A DNA stretch of 64,000 nucleotides, taken from NCBI GenBank assembly GCA_002395925.1, contig DGVM01000191.1:63886-127885 (forward strand), read 5' to 3'. This stretch comes from Bacteroidales bacterium UBA4284. GTDB lineage: Bacteria > Bacteroidota > Bacteroidia > Bacteroidales > UBA932. The notes beneath the pieces are model-generated. The model was not told the origin of the DNA and made no database searches. It worked only from the letters and a program-made list of their open reading frames with translations. Below, in pieces: positions 50,828 through 60,616 of the stretch (positions are counted from its first letter, which is position 1; every line of letters begins with the position of its first letter). The position numbers were made by a program, and so were the translations under genes.

Positions 50828-52179
50828 TTCCAGGAAGTTCCAGCGTTTGCGCGTATGGCGGATATGGCATCCGTGCGGTCTTCGTAATCGGGCTTGCTGC
50901 CTGTCGTTCCAAGGGATACGCCCTTCTGTGAGCCTCCCCAGATGATATTGTCTTCCCAGGTGACTGCATCCTTTGGGGTGCCCTCCAGCACATTCACGGG
51001 AATCATGTAGTTCTTGCCGGAGATGATCGTGTTGCCTTTGATCAGCAGGTTGACGGGCGCGCTGTCCTGGCTGTCCCGCTGGCCGTAATTTACCACGATG
51101 CCGTTGCGGCAGTCCACGAAAAGGTTGTTCCGGACTATGCAGTCCTTGACCGTCCAATAACCGTTCAGCGCGGCTCCGGATTCCCCCTTCACCACGCACA
51201 GGGCGCTCTTGTAGTTGCTTCCGGTGAGCTTGAAGAAGAAGTTGTCTTCGACGATGTGGCGCTCACCGATTATGCGTACTCCGCCGACCTCGGTCTTGCC
51301 TCCGGAGAGGAAATAGTTTCCCCTGACGGTGCAGGCGTTGCCATGACGCAGGGTAAGCGAGCCCTCTCCCTCTTCGAAAAGATTGCCTTCGAAGAGATTG
51401 CCGCAGCTCTTGTTGGAGATTATTTCCGCCCGTTCGCCGTCGCAGCGGTAGAAGTGGTTGCCGCGTACGACGCAGAGGGCGTCGGACATCGAGAAGTCGC
51501 TTGTGCCTATGCGGATGGACTCCTGTCCGTTGCGTGCCTTGCCTTTGTCGTCGTAATGGGTGTAGGGGCGGGTGAAGTAGTTGTCTGCAATCACGTGTGC
51601 GGGAACGATTCCGGCCTCCATCCAGACTACGAGCAGGCAGCCCATGTTCTTCTTATCCAGGAAGGTACAGTGTGATATCTCGTTGTGCGTACCGTACATC
51701 GACACCCATTTGGTATCGACTTCGGAGGGCTTGCTGACGCGTCCGTCGATTTTGCAGTCGGATATGCGGCAGTTGCTGCTGCCCTTGGCGAACGTGAGTA
51801 CGGAACCCTTTACGGAAGTATCGAGCCCGGTGAAGGAAAAGCCTTCGGCGACCAGCCAGCTGCCCTGCAGCTGTATGGAAGAAACTCCTTTGAACACCAC
51901 TTTCCCAGGCGTCTGGGCCCTGAGCGTAATGGGGGAGCCTTCGCTGCCGTTTGCCGACATCTTGACGCTTACATTCTCGTATTCGCCGTCAGCCCAGACG
52001 ATTGTGTCACCGGGCTTTGTAAGCTGGAGAGCGGCACGGAATGACTCCGTGTCGCTCACCAATACCCCTGCTTCCTGTTTGGAGGGAAGCGGATCCGGTA
52101 TTACGAAGCGCTCCGAGCATCCCGCCGGAGCGGCGAGCGCAATGAGCACTGCAAGTTCTGTTGGCAGCATCTTATTCAT
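50824..52179 (-). CDS. PL6 alginate lyase, single beta-helix domain
   Basis: The 451-residue lipoprotein (AAPAGCSERF, Cys21) is a single-domain PL6 enzyme with NGQESIRIGTSDF, Lys257 in IISNKSCGN and Arg278 in SLTLRHGN, again 21 residues apart. The mature start SERFVIPDP resembles SSAFIIPDP of the lyase at 37275, perhaps a shared surface-sorting signal. It overlaps the TIG protein stop by 8 bases and the longer PL6 by 4. The two PL6 enzymes probably differ in M/G preference. Confidence 0.92.
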   Translation of the reverse strand: MNKMLPTELAVLIALAAPAGCSERFVIPDPLPSKQEAGVLVSDTESFRAALQLTKPGDTIVWADGEYENVSVKMSANGSEGSPITLRAQTPGKVVFKGVSSIQLQGSWLVAEGFSFTGLDTSVKGSVLTFAKGSSNCRISDCKIDGRVSKPSEVDTKWVSMYGTHNEISHCTFLDKKNMGCLLVVWMEAGIVPAHVIADNYFTRPYTHYDDKGKARNGQESIRIGTSDFSMSDALCVVRGNHFYRCDGERAEIISNKSCGNLFEGNLFEEGEGSLTLRHGNACTVRGNYFLSGGKTEVGGVRIIGERHIVEDNFFFKLTGSNYKSALCVVKGESGAALNGYWTVKDCIVRNNLFVDCRNGIVVNYGQRDSQDSAPVNLLIKGNTIISGKNYMIPVNVLEGTPKDAVTWEDNIIWGGSQKGVSLGTTGSKPDYEDRTDAISAIRANAGTSWK

Positions 52180-54088
52180 TAATTACATTTGACCAATACA
52201 GATCTACTTCGATGTAGCCTTCCCTGGACTCGAGGGCAAGTCCGGTCGCGGGATCGCCGCAAGTGACTTCGCGGATGTACATGAATCCGGTCTTGTGCAC
52301 GTCGGAGATGTCCGCAGCCTTGCCGCCGGTCGTGGAGGCGTGATCGTAAGTGAGGTACTGCAGGCAGATTACGCTGCCCTTGACCCAGGTGCTGCCCTCG
52401 GCTGTTCCGAAGGCCGGGGCGCTGGTGCCGGCAGGGTCCTGTTCGCACAGGATGTCCGTAAGCGTGCCGGCCGCCACGTTCGTCTTGGTATCGCCGTCAC
52501 CCATTATCTTCATGAAGATTATGGGCGTTCCGAAGGTGCTGGGCAGAGAGGTGCTCAGGTCGGAGAGGCGGTGAGTCTTGAGCTGCGAGGCTGAGTTCGC
52601 GGGATTGTTGAACGCCAGCTTGTGGGCGCTTGACGCGCTTGCGAACATGTAAGGCTTGGCCGAATAGTAGTCTTCCTTGCTGCCGCCGGTGACCTTGTTG
52701 GACTGCGAGACTACGGCGTTGGAGCCCGCCTTGGCGTTGGCGTCCACGGGCATGTCGTTCCACTCGTCGGCCGAGATTACCCGTCCCTCGTCGAGAAGGA
52801 TGAAGGCATTCTGGTTGTTGTAGGCGGGATAAGTGCTCTTGGAGTTGGAGCCGGTGCCTATTCTCAGCCCCTTGGTGTAGTAGAACGGATGTACTGTGAC
52901 GGTGCCGAAGTCGGCGCGGTTGCCGCCGTTCCAGATTGCCACGAGGCTGACTTCCCTGGCTGCGGTGCCGGTGATGCCGGAGGGCACTACGAACTGCGCC
53001 TGAATATCGGTAGGTGCAGATGCGAGCGCCGCTTCCAGACCGTCGATTTCGAATTTCTCGATGGAGGCCATGTTTTCGCCCTTCACGGTGACTGTCCTGC
53101 CAAGGTAGAGGCCGCTGTAGCCTTCGTCGGCAGGCACTGCGCTTGCGAATACGGGCGCTGCGGGACCGATGGGGGAGGTGTCCACCTTGAAGTCGGCAAG
53201 GATTGTTACTGCCTGCTCGGCAGGGATGCCGAAGTATGCGGTCAGTGCATTTCCGACGATGGCGGGATTCTGTTCGGCGATTCCGGAAGGAATCTTGACG
53301 GTGATGGAGTTGTCGGAGGCTTCGGCTATCAGCAACTCCTCGTCTCCCCATTTGACAGAGGACACCAGGGTGAGGTTGCTGCCGCTCAGGACGATTTCGT
53401 CGCCGAGCTTTGCCGGCTCAGTCTGCGAGAAGCCATCGAATACGGGAATGCTCAGCGTAAACTTGTCCTGCATGGAAATGGTTCCTCCGGGCCATACAGC
53501 TGCTACGTCCAGCTCTGTATCGGCTGCGGATACGTTCACTGCGGGCACGGTGACGACCACGGACGAAGCATCCTTGGAAACGAAACCGGCATCGGCTCCG
53601 CCGAAGGAAACGCTGCTGAGCTGATCCAGGTTGCGTCCGCTGATGGTCACTTTGGTGCCTACGGTGCCGCTCTTGGGCTCGAATCCGCTGATAAGCGCGT
53701 CGGTTACGGGGACGGTGACGAAATAGTCGTACTTGAAGACGACGGTCTGGGCGTCGGCGTCAAATACCTCAAGCAGAACCATATAAGGTTCGTCCTGCTG
53801 GGCCTTGTCCATGGCCGGTATTTCGAAGACGAGGGTCTTCATCGACTTCTCGACGACCGTCGCTTCCTTGCCATCGACTTTCACGGCTCCCACCTTGTCG
53901 AGGTTGAGGCCCTTGGCAGTGACAAGGGTGCCGGCGAAGGCCCTCACGGTGCCGCTTTCATCGGTGTTGGGGTCGAGTTTCTCCGTCGTTATGTTGATGG
54001 CTGGAGTGTTGACCAGGGTCTGCTTCTCCTTTTCGCAGGAGGCGAAGAGGACTGCGGCGGTCATCAGTATTCCAAATATCCTTTTCAT
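52172..54088 (-). CDS. TIG-domain surface glycan-binding lipoprotein (second)
   Basis: The 638-residue lipoprotein (LFASCEKEK, Cys18, with the acidic/Lys text of surface-exported lipoproteins) has about four IPT/TIG repeats at 35-390: SGFEPKSGTVGTKVTISGRN, DEIVLSGSNLTLVSSVKWGD, LYLGRTVTVKGENMASI. The C-terminal about 230 residues form a distinct domain (NAFILLDEGRVISADEWNDM), likely the glycan-binding part. It is in the SusE/F position and is related in layout to its neighbour. Confidence 0.82.
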   Translation of the reverse strand: MKRIFGILMTAAVLFASCEKEKQTLVNTPAINITTEKLDPNTDESGTVRAFAGTLVTAKGLNLDKVGAVKVDGKEATVVEKSMKTLVFEIPAMDKAQQDEPYMVLLEVFDADAQTVVFKYDYFVTVPVTDALISGFEPKSGTVGTKVTISGRNLDQLSSVSFGGADAGFVSKDASSVVVTVPAVNVSAADTELDVAAVWPGGTISMQDKFTLSIPVFDGFSQTEPAKLGDEIVLSGSNLTLVSSVKWGDEELLIAEASDNSITVKIPSGIAEQNPAIVGNALTAYFGIPAEQAVTILADFKVDTSPIGPAAPVFASAVPADEGYSGLYLGRTVTVKGENMASIEKFEIDGLEAALASAPTDIQAQFVVPSGITGTAAREVSLVAIWNGGNRADFGTVTVHPFYYTKGLRIGTGSNSKSTYPAYNNQNAFILLDEGRVISADEWNDMPVDANAKAGSNAVVSQSNKVTGGSKEDYYSAKPYMFASASSAHKLAFNNPANSASQLKTHRLSDLSTSLPSTFGTPIIFMKIMGDGDTKTNVAAGTLTDILCEQDPAGTSAPAFGTAEGSTWVKGSVICLQYLTYDHASTTGGKAADISDVHKTGFMYIREVTCGDPATGLALESREGYIEVDLYWSNVINE

Positions 54089-54100
54089 ATCCAGAGTCCG

Positions 54101-55798
54101 TTAAAGTTTGGAATAGTCGTAATCGTATTTCTGCCAGTAGCAGTTGAAGGTAACACGGGTGCTGCCGAAGTTGGAGTTGTTGTACACGCCCCAGTCGATG
54201 CCTGTGACGTGAAGTATGCCCAGGCGGCGTATGTTGCCGGCCGGCTGCTCTTTGCTGTAGCCGTTGTTGTTGTAGTAAGCTACGAGGAAGACGGCGTCGG
54301 TCTTGTATCCGGGCTCGTCCTTGAGCTCCGCCGTCTGGTGGTCGCACCATTTGTCGGACTTGATGGCTCCTGCGAACGACGCCACCGAGATGCCGGCGAT
54401 TGTGCCGGCGGCGGCATCGATGGGGAACAGGGTTTCGTTGATGTTGTCCAGTTTGCCGCTCAGTACCTTTTCGATGAGTGCCGTCTCGGCTTCCACCGTG
54501 GATGCGGGGTTGAGGTAGCGGAAGGCCAGGATAGGTGTTCCGGGCAGGTTGTTGTTGCTTCCCGGGACCCGGTAATCGTTGGCCGGAGTGCCGGCGAAAC
54601 TGACGTAGAAGTTCTTGAGCTGGCTGTTGGAGTTGGCCGGGGAATTGATCTGCAACACGTTGCCGCTTACGGCGGAGAAGAAGAAGTAAGGCAGCACGGA
54701 GTAGTACTCCTCGTCGGTCACCACTCCGGGCTTGGGAGTGTTGGCTGCCGCCCACTGGTCTCCGTTGTGACGCAGCGCCACAGGATCCAGCACATCTTTC
54801 CACTTGGCATTCTCGTAAGCGATTCCGGTTTCGGGCGAGAAGAAGGACACGTATTCGTTTGCCTCGGTGCGGCCCTGTGCCCAGGTGCGGACGTTTTCCC
54901 AATAGCGTACGAAGGGAACATACACCACGAACGAGTCGGAGAGGACGATGCTCTCATTGTTGTCGAAATACCAGGCGGTGAGCTTGACCGTGGTCTCGCC
55001 GTCCTTGAAGTCTCCTGCGGGGACGGTGAACGTGATCTGTCCGGCCTCCTTGAACAGGGGAGCCTCGAAATCACCGACCGTAATCCTGTCAATGTTGTTG
55101 AGGTAGGAACCCGTCAGCACGATGCTCTTGCCGACTGCCGTACGGTCGAGCGAGTACTCGTTGAATGTGGGGACATAGCGTATAACCTTGATGGAGGGCG
55201 CTTCGGAAAGCGGAGTGAAGGCTTCGCCGTTGCCGTCGAAGTAGCCGAGGGTGATTCTGGCGTTGGCGTCTTCCACATAAGGGACCTTCACTACGATTTC
55301 TTCCTCGGAAGCGACGACGATTTCTGCCTGATGCCCCTTGGTCTGGCCGTCTGCCGTGAACAGCACCGAGGTGACGGCGCCCAGGCCGGTGCCGGAGATA
55401 AGCACCTCGTCTCCCATCTCGGCCTCTGCCTGGAGCAGGGATGCGGCAATCGAGGGAACTGCGAAGGTGCAGTGGAAATCTGCAGCGGAGAGTCCTTCCC
55501 CTACGGTATTCACAAGCTTGATCTTGCCGGATGTGACGCCGCCTGCGACCCGGATGGACAGCCTGGTGTCGGATACCTTTTCCATGATATCCACCTTCAC
55601 CGAGCCTATGTAGGCCTCCGTCACGTTGTTGAGGCTCTTTCCGGTAACCCTGACCTCCGCTCCGACGGGCGCGGAAGCAGGAGTGAACTCCTCGATTACC
55701 GGTGCAGTCAGTTCCACCTCGTCGATGTGGACCTGGTCGCAGCCGTACGCTGCGAGGAGGGCGATGGACGAAAGGATGATATATTTGCTGATTCTCAT
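54101..55798 (-). CDS. TIG-domain surface glycan-binding lipoprotein (first)
   Basis: I choose ATG 55798 (MRISKYIILSSIALLAAYGC) over 55810, as it gives a standard lipoprotein signal. The 565-residue protein has three TIG repeats (EFTPASAPVGAEVRVTGKSL, GDEVLISGTGLGAVTSVLF, KSIVLTGSYLNNIDRI) and a C-terminal ligand domain from about 300 (ANSNSQLKNFYVSF), whose text echoes PANSASQLKTHRLSDLS of the next gene. The pair presents alginate to the SusCD complex. Confidence 0.82.
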   Translation of the reverse strand: MRISKYIILSSIALLAAYGCDQVHIDEVELTAPVIEEFTPASAPVGAEVRVTGKSLNNVTEAYIGSVKVDIMEKVSDTRLSIRVAGGVTSGKIKLVNTVGEGLSAADFHCTFAVPSIAASLLQAEAEMGDEVLISGTGLGAVTSVLFTADGQTKGHQAEIVVASEEEIVVKVPYVEDANARITLGYFDGNGEAFTPLSEAPSIKVIRYVPTFNEYSLDRTAVGKSIVLTGSYLNNIDRITVGDFEAPLFKEAGQITFTVPAGDFKDGETTVKLTAWYFDNNESIVLSDSFVVYVPFVRYWENVRTWAQGRTEANEYVSFFSPETGIAYENAKWKDVLDPVALRHNGDQWAAANTPKPGVVTDEEYYSVLPYFFFSAVSGNVLQINSPANSNSQLKNFYVSFAGTPANDYRVPGSNNNLPGTPILAFRYLNPASTVEAETALIEKVLSGKLDNINETLFPIDAAAGTIAGISVASFAGAIKSDKWCDHQTAELKDEPGYKTDAVFLVAYYNNNGYSKEQPAGNIRRLGILHVTGIDWGVYNNSNFGSTRVTFNCYWQKYDYDYSKL

Positions 55799-55809
55799 AA
55801 TCTTATGCA

Positions 55810-57318
55810 TCAATAGCCCGGATTCTGGGCGACACTCTTGTTAATGTTCAGAACGGACACCGGTATAGGCAGCAGCGTCTGCCATTCGGCGATAGGGTTC
55901 ACCACATAGTCGTATGCGGCGTAGAAGGGCTCGGAAGCGAGATACTCGTTGATGGTCGATACGGCCGTTTTCCACCTGAGCAGGTCGAAGAAGCGCTGGT
56001 TCTCGAATGCGAATTCGAGCCTGCGCTCGTTCCTGACAGCCTGGCGGAACGCATACTTGGAGGCCAGGTCCCCGAGTTCATAGACCGGGATGCCTGCGCG
56101 CTCGCGTATCGCGTTGAGCAGGACGAGGGCTTCGGCTGACGGGCCGCCCAGTTCGTTGTCAGCCTCGGCCTTGAGCAGCATCACGTCGGCGAGGCGGATA
56201 ACGGGGAAGTCGTTCTCGGCATCGTATTCGCTGGTCATGTCGGGATCGATGAACTTGCTGCAGTAGCGTGCGTTGGCGTTGTCAACCACGACTCCGGTGG
56301 TCTTGTTGAAGTAACTCTCTTGCAGACAGACGTCCTTTCGCAGGTCGCCGGGATTGGCGTTGAATGCGGAGATGATGCTGTTGCTGGGATAGTTGTACTG
56401 CTTGGGAGCGCCTATGGCCACGTTGCCTCCGTTGTTGACCGGGGCGTAAAGCGTCGTGAACGGGGAACCGATTCCGACGTTGCCGCTGCGGTACCTGACG
56501 GCGAAGATTATTTCGGCATTGCCTTCCTTGGTCTTGTCGAAGATGTCGGCGTAAGGCACGAGGGCGGAGCCGGAAGCTGGATTGCCGCATGCTTCCAGGA
56601 CTTCGCCGAGCAGGGCGGAAGCCTTGGCATACTTGGCTTCGGAGGGCTTGTATTCGGTCATGTAAACCTTGGCGAGGAGTGCCTTGGCGGCCTTCATGTC
56701 CGCCCGTCCGAGGTCTGCCGCCGGCATGGCGTCGGGCAGCAACTTGTTGTCCACGATTGCTTCGAGGTCTTCTTCAATCAGCGCCCACACGTCTTCTGCG
56801 GGGGAGCGTTGCATGTAGCGGGCCTCATCGGCTCCGGTCTTGCTCTTGACTATGAAGACGGGTCCCCAGAGGCGCACGAGGTCGAAATACATCCAGGCCC
56901 TGAGGAAACGGGCCTCGCCTTCGTACCGGGCGCGGAGAGCGTCATCCTTCACCACATCCAGGTTGGCCAGGACGGTGTTGGCCCTGTTGATCACCACGTA
57001 GAGGGCGTCCCAGTAATCCTGTACCCAGGCGTTGGCGGTAAGTACCACAAGCTGGTCGAGCTGCTCGATCAGCTTGGAATCCTGGGATGTGGAGTTGTTG
57101 ACGCGCATGCGGGCATTGTCGGAGCGGAGCTCGGTCATGGCCCATTCATTGTACAGCACGTCGTACAGACCATTGTAAACGCCTATAACCAGGTTGTTTA
57201 CTGATGTGGCATCCTTTACGTACTCGTTTGCCGCCACCTCGGAAAAGGGATACTTGTCGAGGTTGCAGGATGTGGCCGCCAGGACGGAAACCAGAATCGG
57301 TATTATATATCTTTTCAT
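55810..57318 (-). CDS. SusD-like alginate-oligomer-binding lipoprotein
   Basis: The 502-residue lipoprotein (AATSCNLDKYPFSEV, Cys18) matches SusD/RagB throughout: LVIGVYNGLYDVL, GEARFLRAWMYFDLVRLWG, RLADVMLLKAEADNEL, LNAIRERAGIPVYE, NERRLEFAFENQRFFDLLRW. It lies 12 bases after SusC and is the SusC partner for alginate oligomer uptake. Confidence 0.95.
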   Translation of the reverse strand: MKRYIIPILVSVLAATSCNLDKYPFSEVAANEYVKDATSVNNLVIGVYNGLYDVLYNEWAMTELRSDNARMRVNNSTSQDSKLIEQLDQLVVLTANAWVQDYWDALYVVINRANTVLANLDVVKDDALRARYEGEARFLRAWMYFDLVRLWGPVFIVKSKTGADEARYMQRSPAEDVWALIEEDLEAIVDNKLLPDAMPAADLGRADMKAAKALLAKVYMTEYKPSEAKYAKASALLGEVLEACGNPASGSALVPYADIFDKTKEGNAEIIFAVRYRSGNVGIGSPFTTLYAPVNNGGNVAIGAPKQYNYPSNSIISAFNANPGDLRKDVCLQESYFNKTTGVVVDNANARYCSKFIDPDMTSEYDAENDFPVIRLADVMLLKAEADNELGGPSAEALVLLNAIRERAGIPVYELGDLASKYAFRQAVRNERRLEFAFENQRFFDLLRWKTAVSTINEYLASEPFYAAYDYVVNPIAEWQTLLPIPVSVLNINKSVAQNPGY

Positions 57319-57330
57319 ACAGCGTCTCGA

Positions 57331-60300
57331 TTAAAATTTCACATCGACTCCAAAGGTAATCGTGGTAGTCACGGGGAAACCGCCACGCTGGTATCCTGAG
57401 ATCATCGGGGAAGAATATTGTCCGGAGAGCATCCTGGATTCGGGGTTCACGCCCTTGTAATCCTTGGACCAGAGGTATGCCAGATTATTACCCGTAAGAT
57501 AGATACGCAGTCCGTCGAGCTTGTTCTTGAGGTCCTTCTTGGAGAAGGTATAGCCCATGATGACATTGCGCAGGCAGATGTACGAACCGTCCTGGAGGGG
57601 ATAGTCGGTGAGGAGCATGTCGTAACCCACTTTCATGTAGGGAACCTTGCCGTTTCCGGGGTGCTCGGGGCTGACCCAGCGGTCCTTGAGGTACGCCGTG
57701 TTGTATTTGTGGGATTCGTTATAGAAAACGTCGCCGTTGAAGACCGTCACTCCCTGTACTCCCTGAAGCAGGAACGAAAGGTCGAACTTGCCGATCTTGA
57801 ACGTGTTGGTCATGCCGTAAGTAAAATCGGGATAAGGGTTTCCAAGAGCCACACGGTCCTCGTCGTTGAGTACGCCGTCGGGTTTGGCATCGACGATGCG
57901 CAGTCCTCCGGGCACGTCGGCTGCGAAGTGAGGGTTGGCCTGGATTTCCTCCGAGGAGTTCCAGACTCCGTCGGTCTTGAATCCGTAGTACTGGATGAGG
58001 GGTTCGCCCACTCGTGCGATATAATTCTCGTTACGCTCGCCCTGGGTGATGACTTCGCGCTCGCCGCCGATCTCGAGGAGCTTGTTCCTGGAGAGGGAGA
58101 AGTTGAAGTCGGTGGTCCAGGTGAAGTTGCGCCTTGTCACGTTCACGGTGTTCATCTGGATTTCCACGCCGGCGTTGCGGACGCGTCCGATGTTGTTCCA
58201 GTACTTGGTGAAGCCGGTGAAGGACTGGGTCGGCTGTTCGAAAAGGAGTGCGCGCGTGATGGAATAGTAGGCATCGACGCTCAGGTTGATGCGGTTCTTC
58301 ACGACGCTAAGGTCGAGACCGGCGTTGAATTCGTCCGTCTGTTCCCAGGTGATGTCGGCATTCGCCAGGGTGGAGGAATTGTTTGCGGTTCCGGAAACCA
58401 GGGCGCCGTTTCCCGCGCCGGTGGCGTAGTTGGCTCCTCCGAGCACTTCGAGGGCAGAGTAATAGTTTACGTTATTGTTGCCCGTCACACCGTAGGAAGC
58501 CCTGAGCTTAAGGGAGTTAAGCCAGTCGATATGTTGCATCCACGGCTCCTGTGAGATTCTCCATCCGGCCGAGACCGAAGGGAACCAGGCGTTGCGGTTG
58601 CCGCGGGTGAACAGGGACGAACGGTCGAGACGGAGGGATGCCGAGAGCAGGTATTTGTCGGCATAGCTGTAGGTTGCCCTGGCCAGACCGGACTCCAGGA
58701 TCTTGTCGGGATAACGGAAGGTTCCGGTTCCGGCGCCGTTGCCGTTGTTGTTGGCAGCCAGCGAGAATACGGTTGCGGCGTTGAGTGTGTGTATGTCGTC
58801 GGTCGGGAATCCCGTTCCGTCGAGAGCCACACGTTGAACGCGCGTGTTTTCGAGAGTGTAACCTGCAAGCAGGTCGAGCTTGTGACGTCCCTTGGTCAGA
58901 TTGTAGTTGAGGGTGTTCTCCGTCAGCAGGTCAACGTAGAGCGTGCTGTTGAAAGTCGCCTCGCTGGGCGTTCCGTCCTTGAGGGCGTTGAGGTTCTGGT
59001 AACTGTAGGAAGGTGAGTACCTCACGTTGAAGCCGTTTGAACTCTTGAACTTGAGCCCCTTGAGTATCGTAATCTCGATGTAGGCGTTGCCGAGGCCGGA
59101 GAAGGATTCGCTCCAGCGCTCGGTATTTGCCATGACGCTCTTTGGGTTGTTGTTGGCCGAGTTGAACGGACTTACCTTGCTGTCCCAGGTGGGGTTGCCG
59201 TACGAATCGGGGTCGCCCGTGGGAGTGGTGATCTGGTTGAAGTGGCTTCCGCGTGCGAATCCGGTGTATCCTCCGGTGAATTCGGTCGTCCAGTCGTTGT
59301 GGGTTACGGGGAGGAACGACGGTGTCCTGTAGAAGTCGATGAAGTTGTTGCGGGGACGCTCCGTCTTTGAGTAGTTTGCGGAAATGTTGTATCCGAACTT
59401 GATGCTGGGGCTCAGATCGACATCCAGACGGGTGCGGAACGAGAGCTTGTCCACGGAGTTCTGCAGCATGATACCCTGGTCCTTGGTGTAGGAAGCGGAG
59501 GTGTAGTAGCGCATGGTCTTGCGGCCGCCGCTTACGGTGAACTGGGCGTTGGTGATTCCGGTAAAGCCGCGCAGGCCTTCACGCTGCCAGTCGGTGGCGC
59601 CTATGTTCTTCTCGATCCAGGCTGCCGCCCTGTCCTGTCCCTTGACTGCAGGTCCGCCTACGGATTCCTCGAATTCTTGAAGCCTCAGGTAATCGGTGGC
59701 AGTGAGCAGGTCGTGCAGTTTGTATGCGTATTTCGTTCCCTGATAAACCTTTACGGAGTAATGAGGCTCGTCGGCCTTGCCGCTCTTGGTGGTAATCATG
59801 ATGACACCGTTCGCCGCACGCGAGCCGTAGATGGCGGCGGAAGCTGCATCCTTGAGGATTTCGATGGACTGGATGTCGTTGGCGTTGACGGTCGAGAGAC
59901 CTTCGGGTACCGGATATCCATCGACTATCACCAGAGGAGAACTGTCGGCTGATATGGAACCGGTTCCGCGTACCCTTATCGTCGGTACAACGCCGACTTC
60001 GGAAGTGTTGTTGTTGATGGTGAGGCCGGCGACTTGTCCCTGGAGTGCGGTCGTTACGTCGGACACCGGGATGTCGATAAGCGCACCGCCGCCCTCTATC
60101 TTGGAGATGGAGCCTGTGAGGTGCGACTTTGCCTGAGTTCCGTAACCTACGACCACGACATCCTCGAGCAGGTTGTCGTCGATGTTCAAGCGCACGTCAA
60201 TGTCGCGGGAATTGCCCACGGTGCGTTCTTCGGTCTTGTATCCGATGCAGGAAAAGACAAGTGCGGCATCTGCTGAAGGCACGGAGATGCTATAATGTCC

Positions 60301-60483
60301 GTCCAGGTCGGTAGCCGTTCCGACAGAGGTGCCCTTGATCATGACGGAAGCTCCGACAAGGGGGCCTTCATCATCGGTCACAACGCCTCTCACCTGCCGG
60401 TTCTGCGCGGTAAGCGCCATAGGCAGGAAAACAGCCAGCATGATTGCTAAAACTCTGAATTTTAGTAGATTGGCGAATTGCAT
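57331..60483 (-). CDS. SusC-like TonB-dependent transporter of the alginate locus
   Basis: The 1050-residue protein has a signal ending in PMALTAQ, the carboxypeptidase-regulatory-like domain (RQVRGVVTDDEGPLVGASV), the plug (EDVVVVGYGTQAKSHLTGS, IQSIEILKDAASAAIYGSRA) and a barrel ending TITFGVDVKF. It is the first gene of the alginate operon and follows the promoter and operator at 60517-60575. Confidence 0.95.
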   Translation of the reverse strand: MQFANLLKFRVLAIMLAVFLPMALTAQNRQVRGVVTDDEGPLVGASVMIKGTSVGTATDLDGHYSISVPSADAALVFSCIGYKTEERTVGNSRDIDVRLNIDDNLLEDVVVVGYGTQAKSHLTGSISKIEGGGALIDIPVSDVTTALQGQVAGLTINNNTSEVGVVPTIRVRGTGSISADSSPLVIVDGYPVPEGLSTVNANDIQSIEILKDAASAAIYGSRAANGVIMITTKSGKADEPHYSVKVYQGTKYAYKLHDLLTATDYLRLQEFEESVGGPAVKGQDRAAAWIEKNIGATDWQREGLRGFTGITNAQFTVSGGRKTMRYYTSASYTKDQGIMLQNSVDKLSFRTRLDVDLSPSIKFGYNISANYSKTERPRNNFIDFYRTPSFLPVTHNDWTTEFTGGYTGFARGSHFNQITTPTGDPDSYGNPTWDSKVSPFNSANNNPKSVMANTERWSESFSGLGNAYIEITILKGLKFKSSNGFNVRYSPSYSYQNLNALKDGTPSEATFNSTLYVDLLTENTLNYNLTKGRHKLDLLAGYTLENTRVQRVALDGTGFPTDDIHTLNAATVFSLAANNNGNGAGTGTFRYPDKILESGLARATYSYADKYLLSASLRLDRSSLFTRGNRNAWFPSVSAGWRISQEPWMQHIDWLNSLKLRASYGVTGNNNVNYYSALEVLGGANYATGAGNGALVSGTANNSSTLANADITWEQTDEFNAGLDLSVVKNRINLSVDAYYSITRALLFEQPTQSFTGFTKYWNNIGRVRNAGVEIQMNTVNVTRRNFTWTTDFNFSLSRNKLLEIGGEREVITQGERNENYIARVGEPLIQYYGFKTDGVWNSSEEIQANPHFAADVPGGLRIVDAKPDGVLNDEDRVALGNPYPDFTYGMTNTFKIGKFDLSFLLQGVQGVTVFNGDVFYNESHKYNTAYLKDRWVSPEHPGNGKVPYMKVGYDMLLTDYPLQDGSYICLRNVIMGYTFSKKDLKNKLDGLRIYLTGNNLAYLWSKDYKGVNPESRMLSGQYSSPMISGYQRGGFPVTTTITFGVDVKF

Positions 60484-60516
60484 ATAAAATAGTTGGTATT
60501 AGTTCGTGTTTGTTGT

Positions 60517-60534
60517 AAATTGGTTAACCAATTT
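60517..60534. promoter_or_regulatory. Operator palindrome, copy 2 (18 bp), in the SusC leader
   Basis: AAATTGGTTAACCAATTT is a perfect 18-bp palindrome whose 16-bp core is identical to that at 38255-38270. It lies 10 bases downstream of the -7 element, so at the start of the transcript, 33 bases before the SusC ATG. This is the same geometry as at copy 1. Confidence 0.8.
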
Positions 60535-60544
60535 TTGCCACACG

Positions 60545-60575
60545 CAAATATAACTATTTATGCGTTAAACGCAAT
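60545..60575 (-). promoter_or_regulatory. Promoter of the alginate operon
   Basis: On the minus strand ATTG (60575-60572) and TATATTTG (60552-60545) are 19 bases apart, a good match to the Bacteroidota TTTG / TAnnTTTG promoter. It is the best-formed promoter in the window. The gap 60484-60616 holds nothing else. Confidence 0.7.
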
Positions 60576-60616
60576 ACTAAAATTCAGTAGTTTGACAGAA
60601 TAGTATTTAGAATAAT

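Noticed and set aside
48884..51199. Longer N-terminus for the two-domain PL6
   Set aside because: The extra N-terminal part is Arg/Gln-rich shadow of the upstream PL6 gene; the ATG at 50827 gives a proper lipoprotein signal and ATGA coupling.
52889..55816. Plus-strand frame (975 codons) opposite the TIG proteins
   Set aside because: It is the mirror of two clear TIG-domain lipoproteins and has low-complexity Gly/Val/Asp-rich text without a domain.
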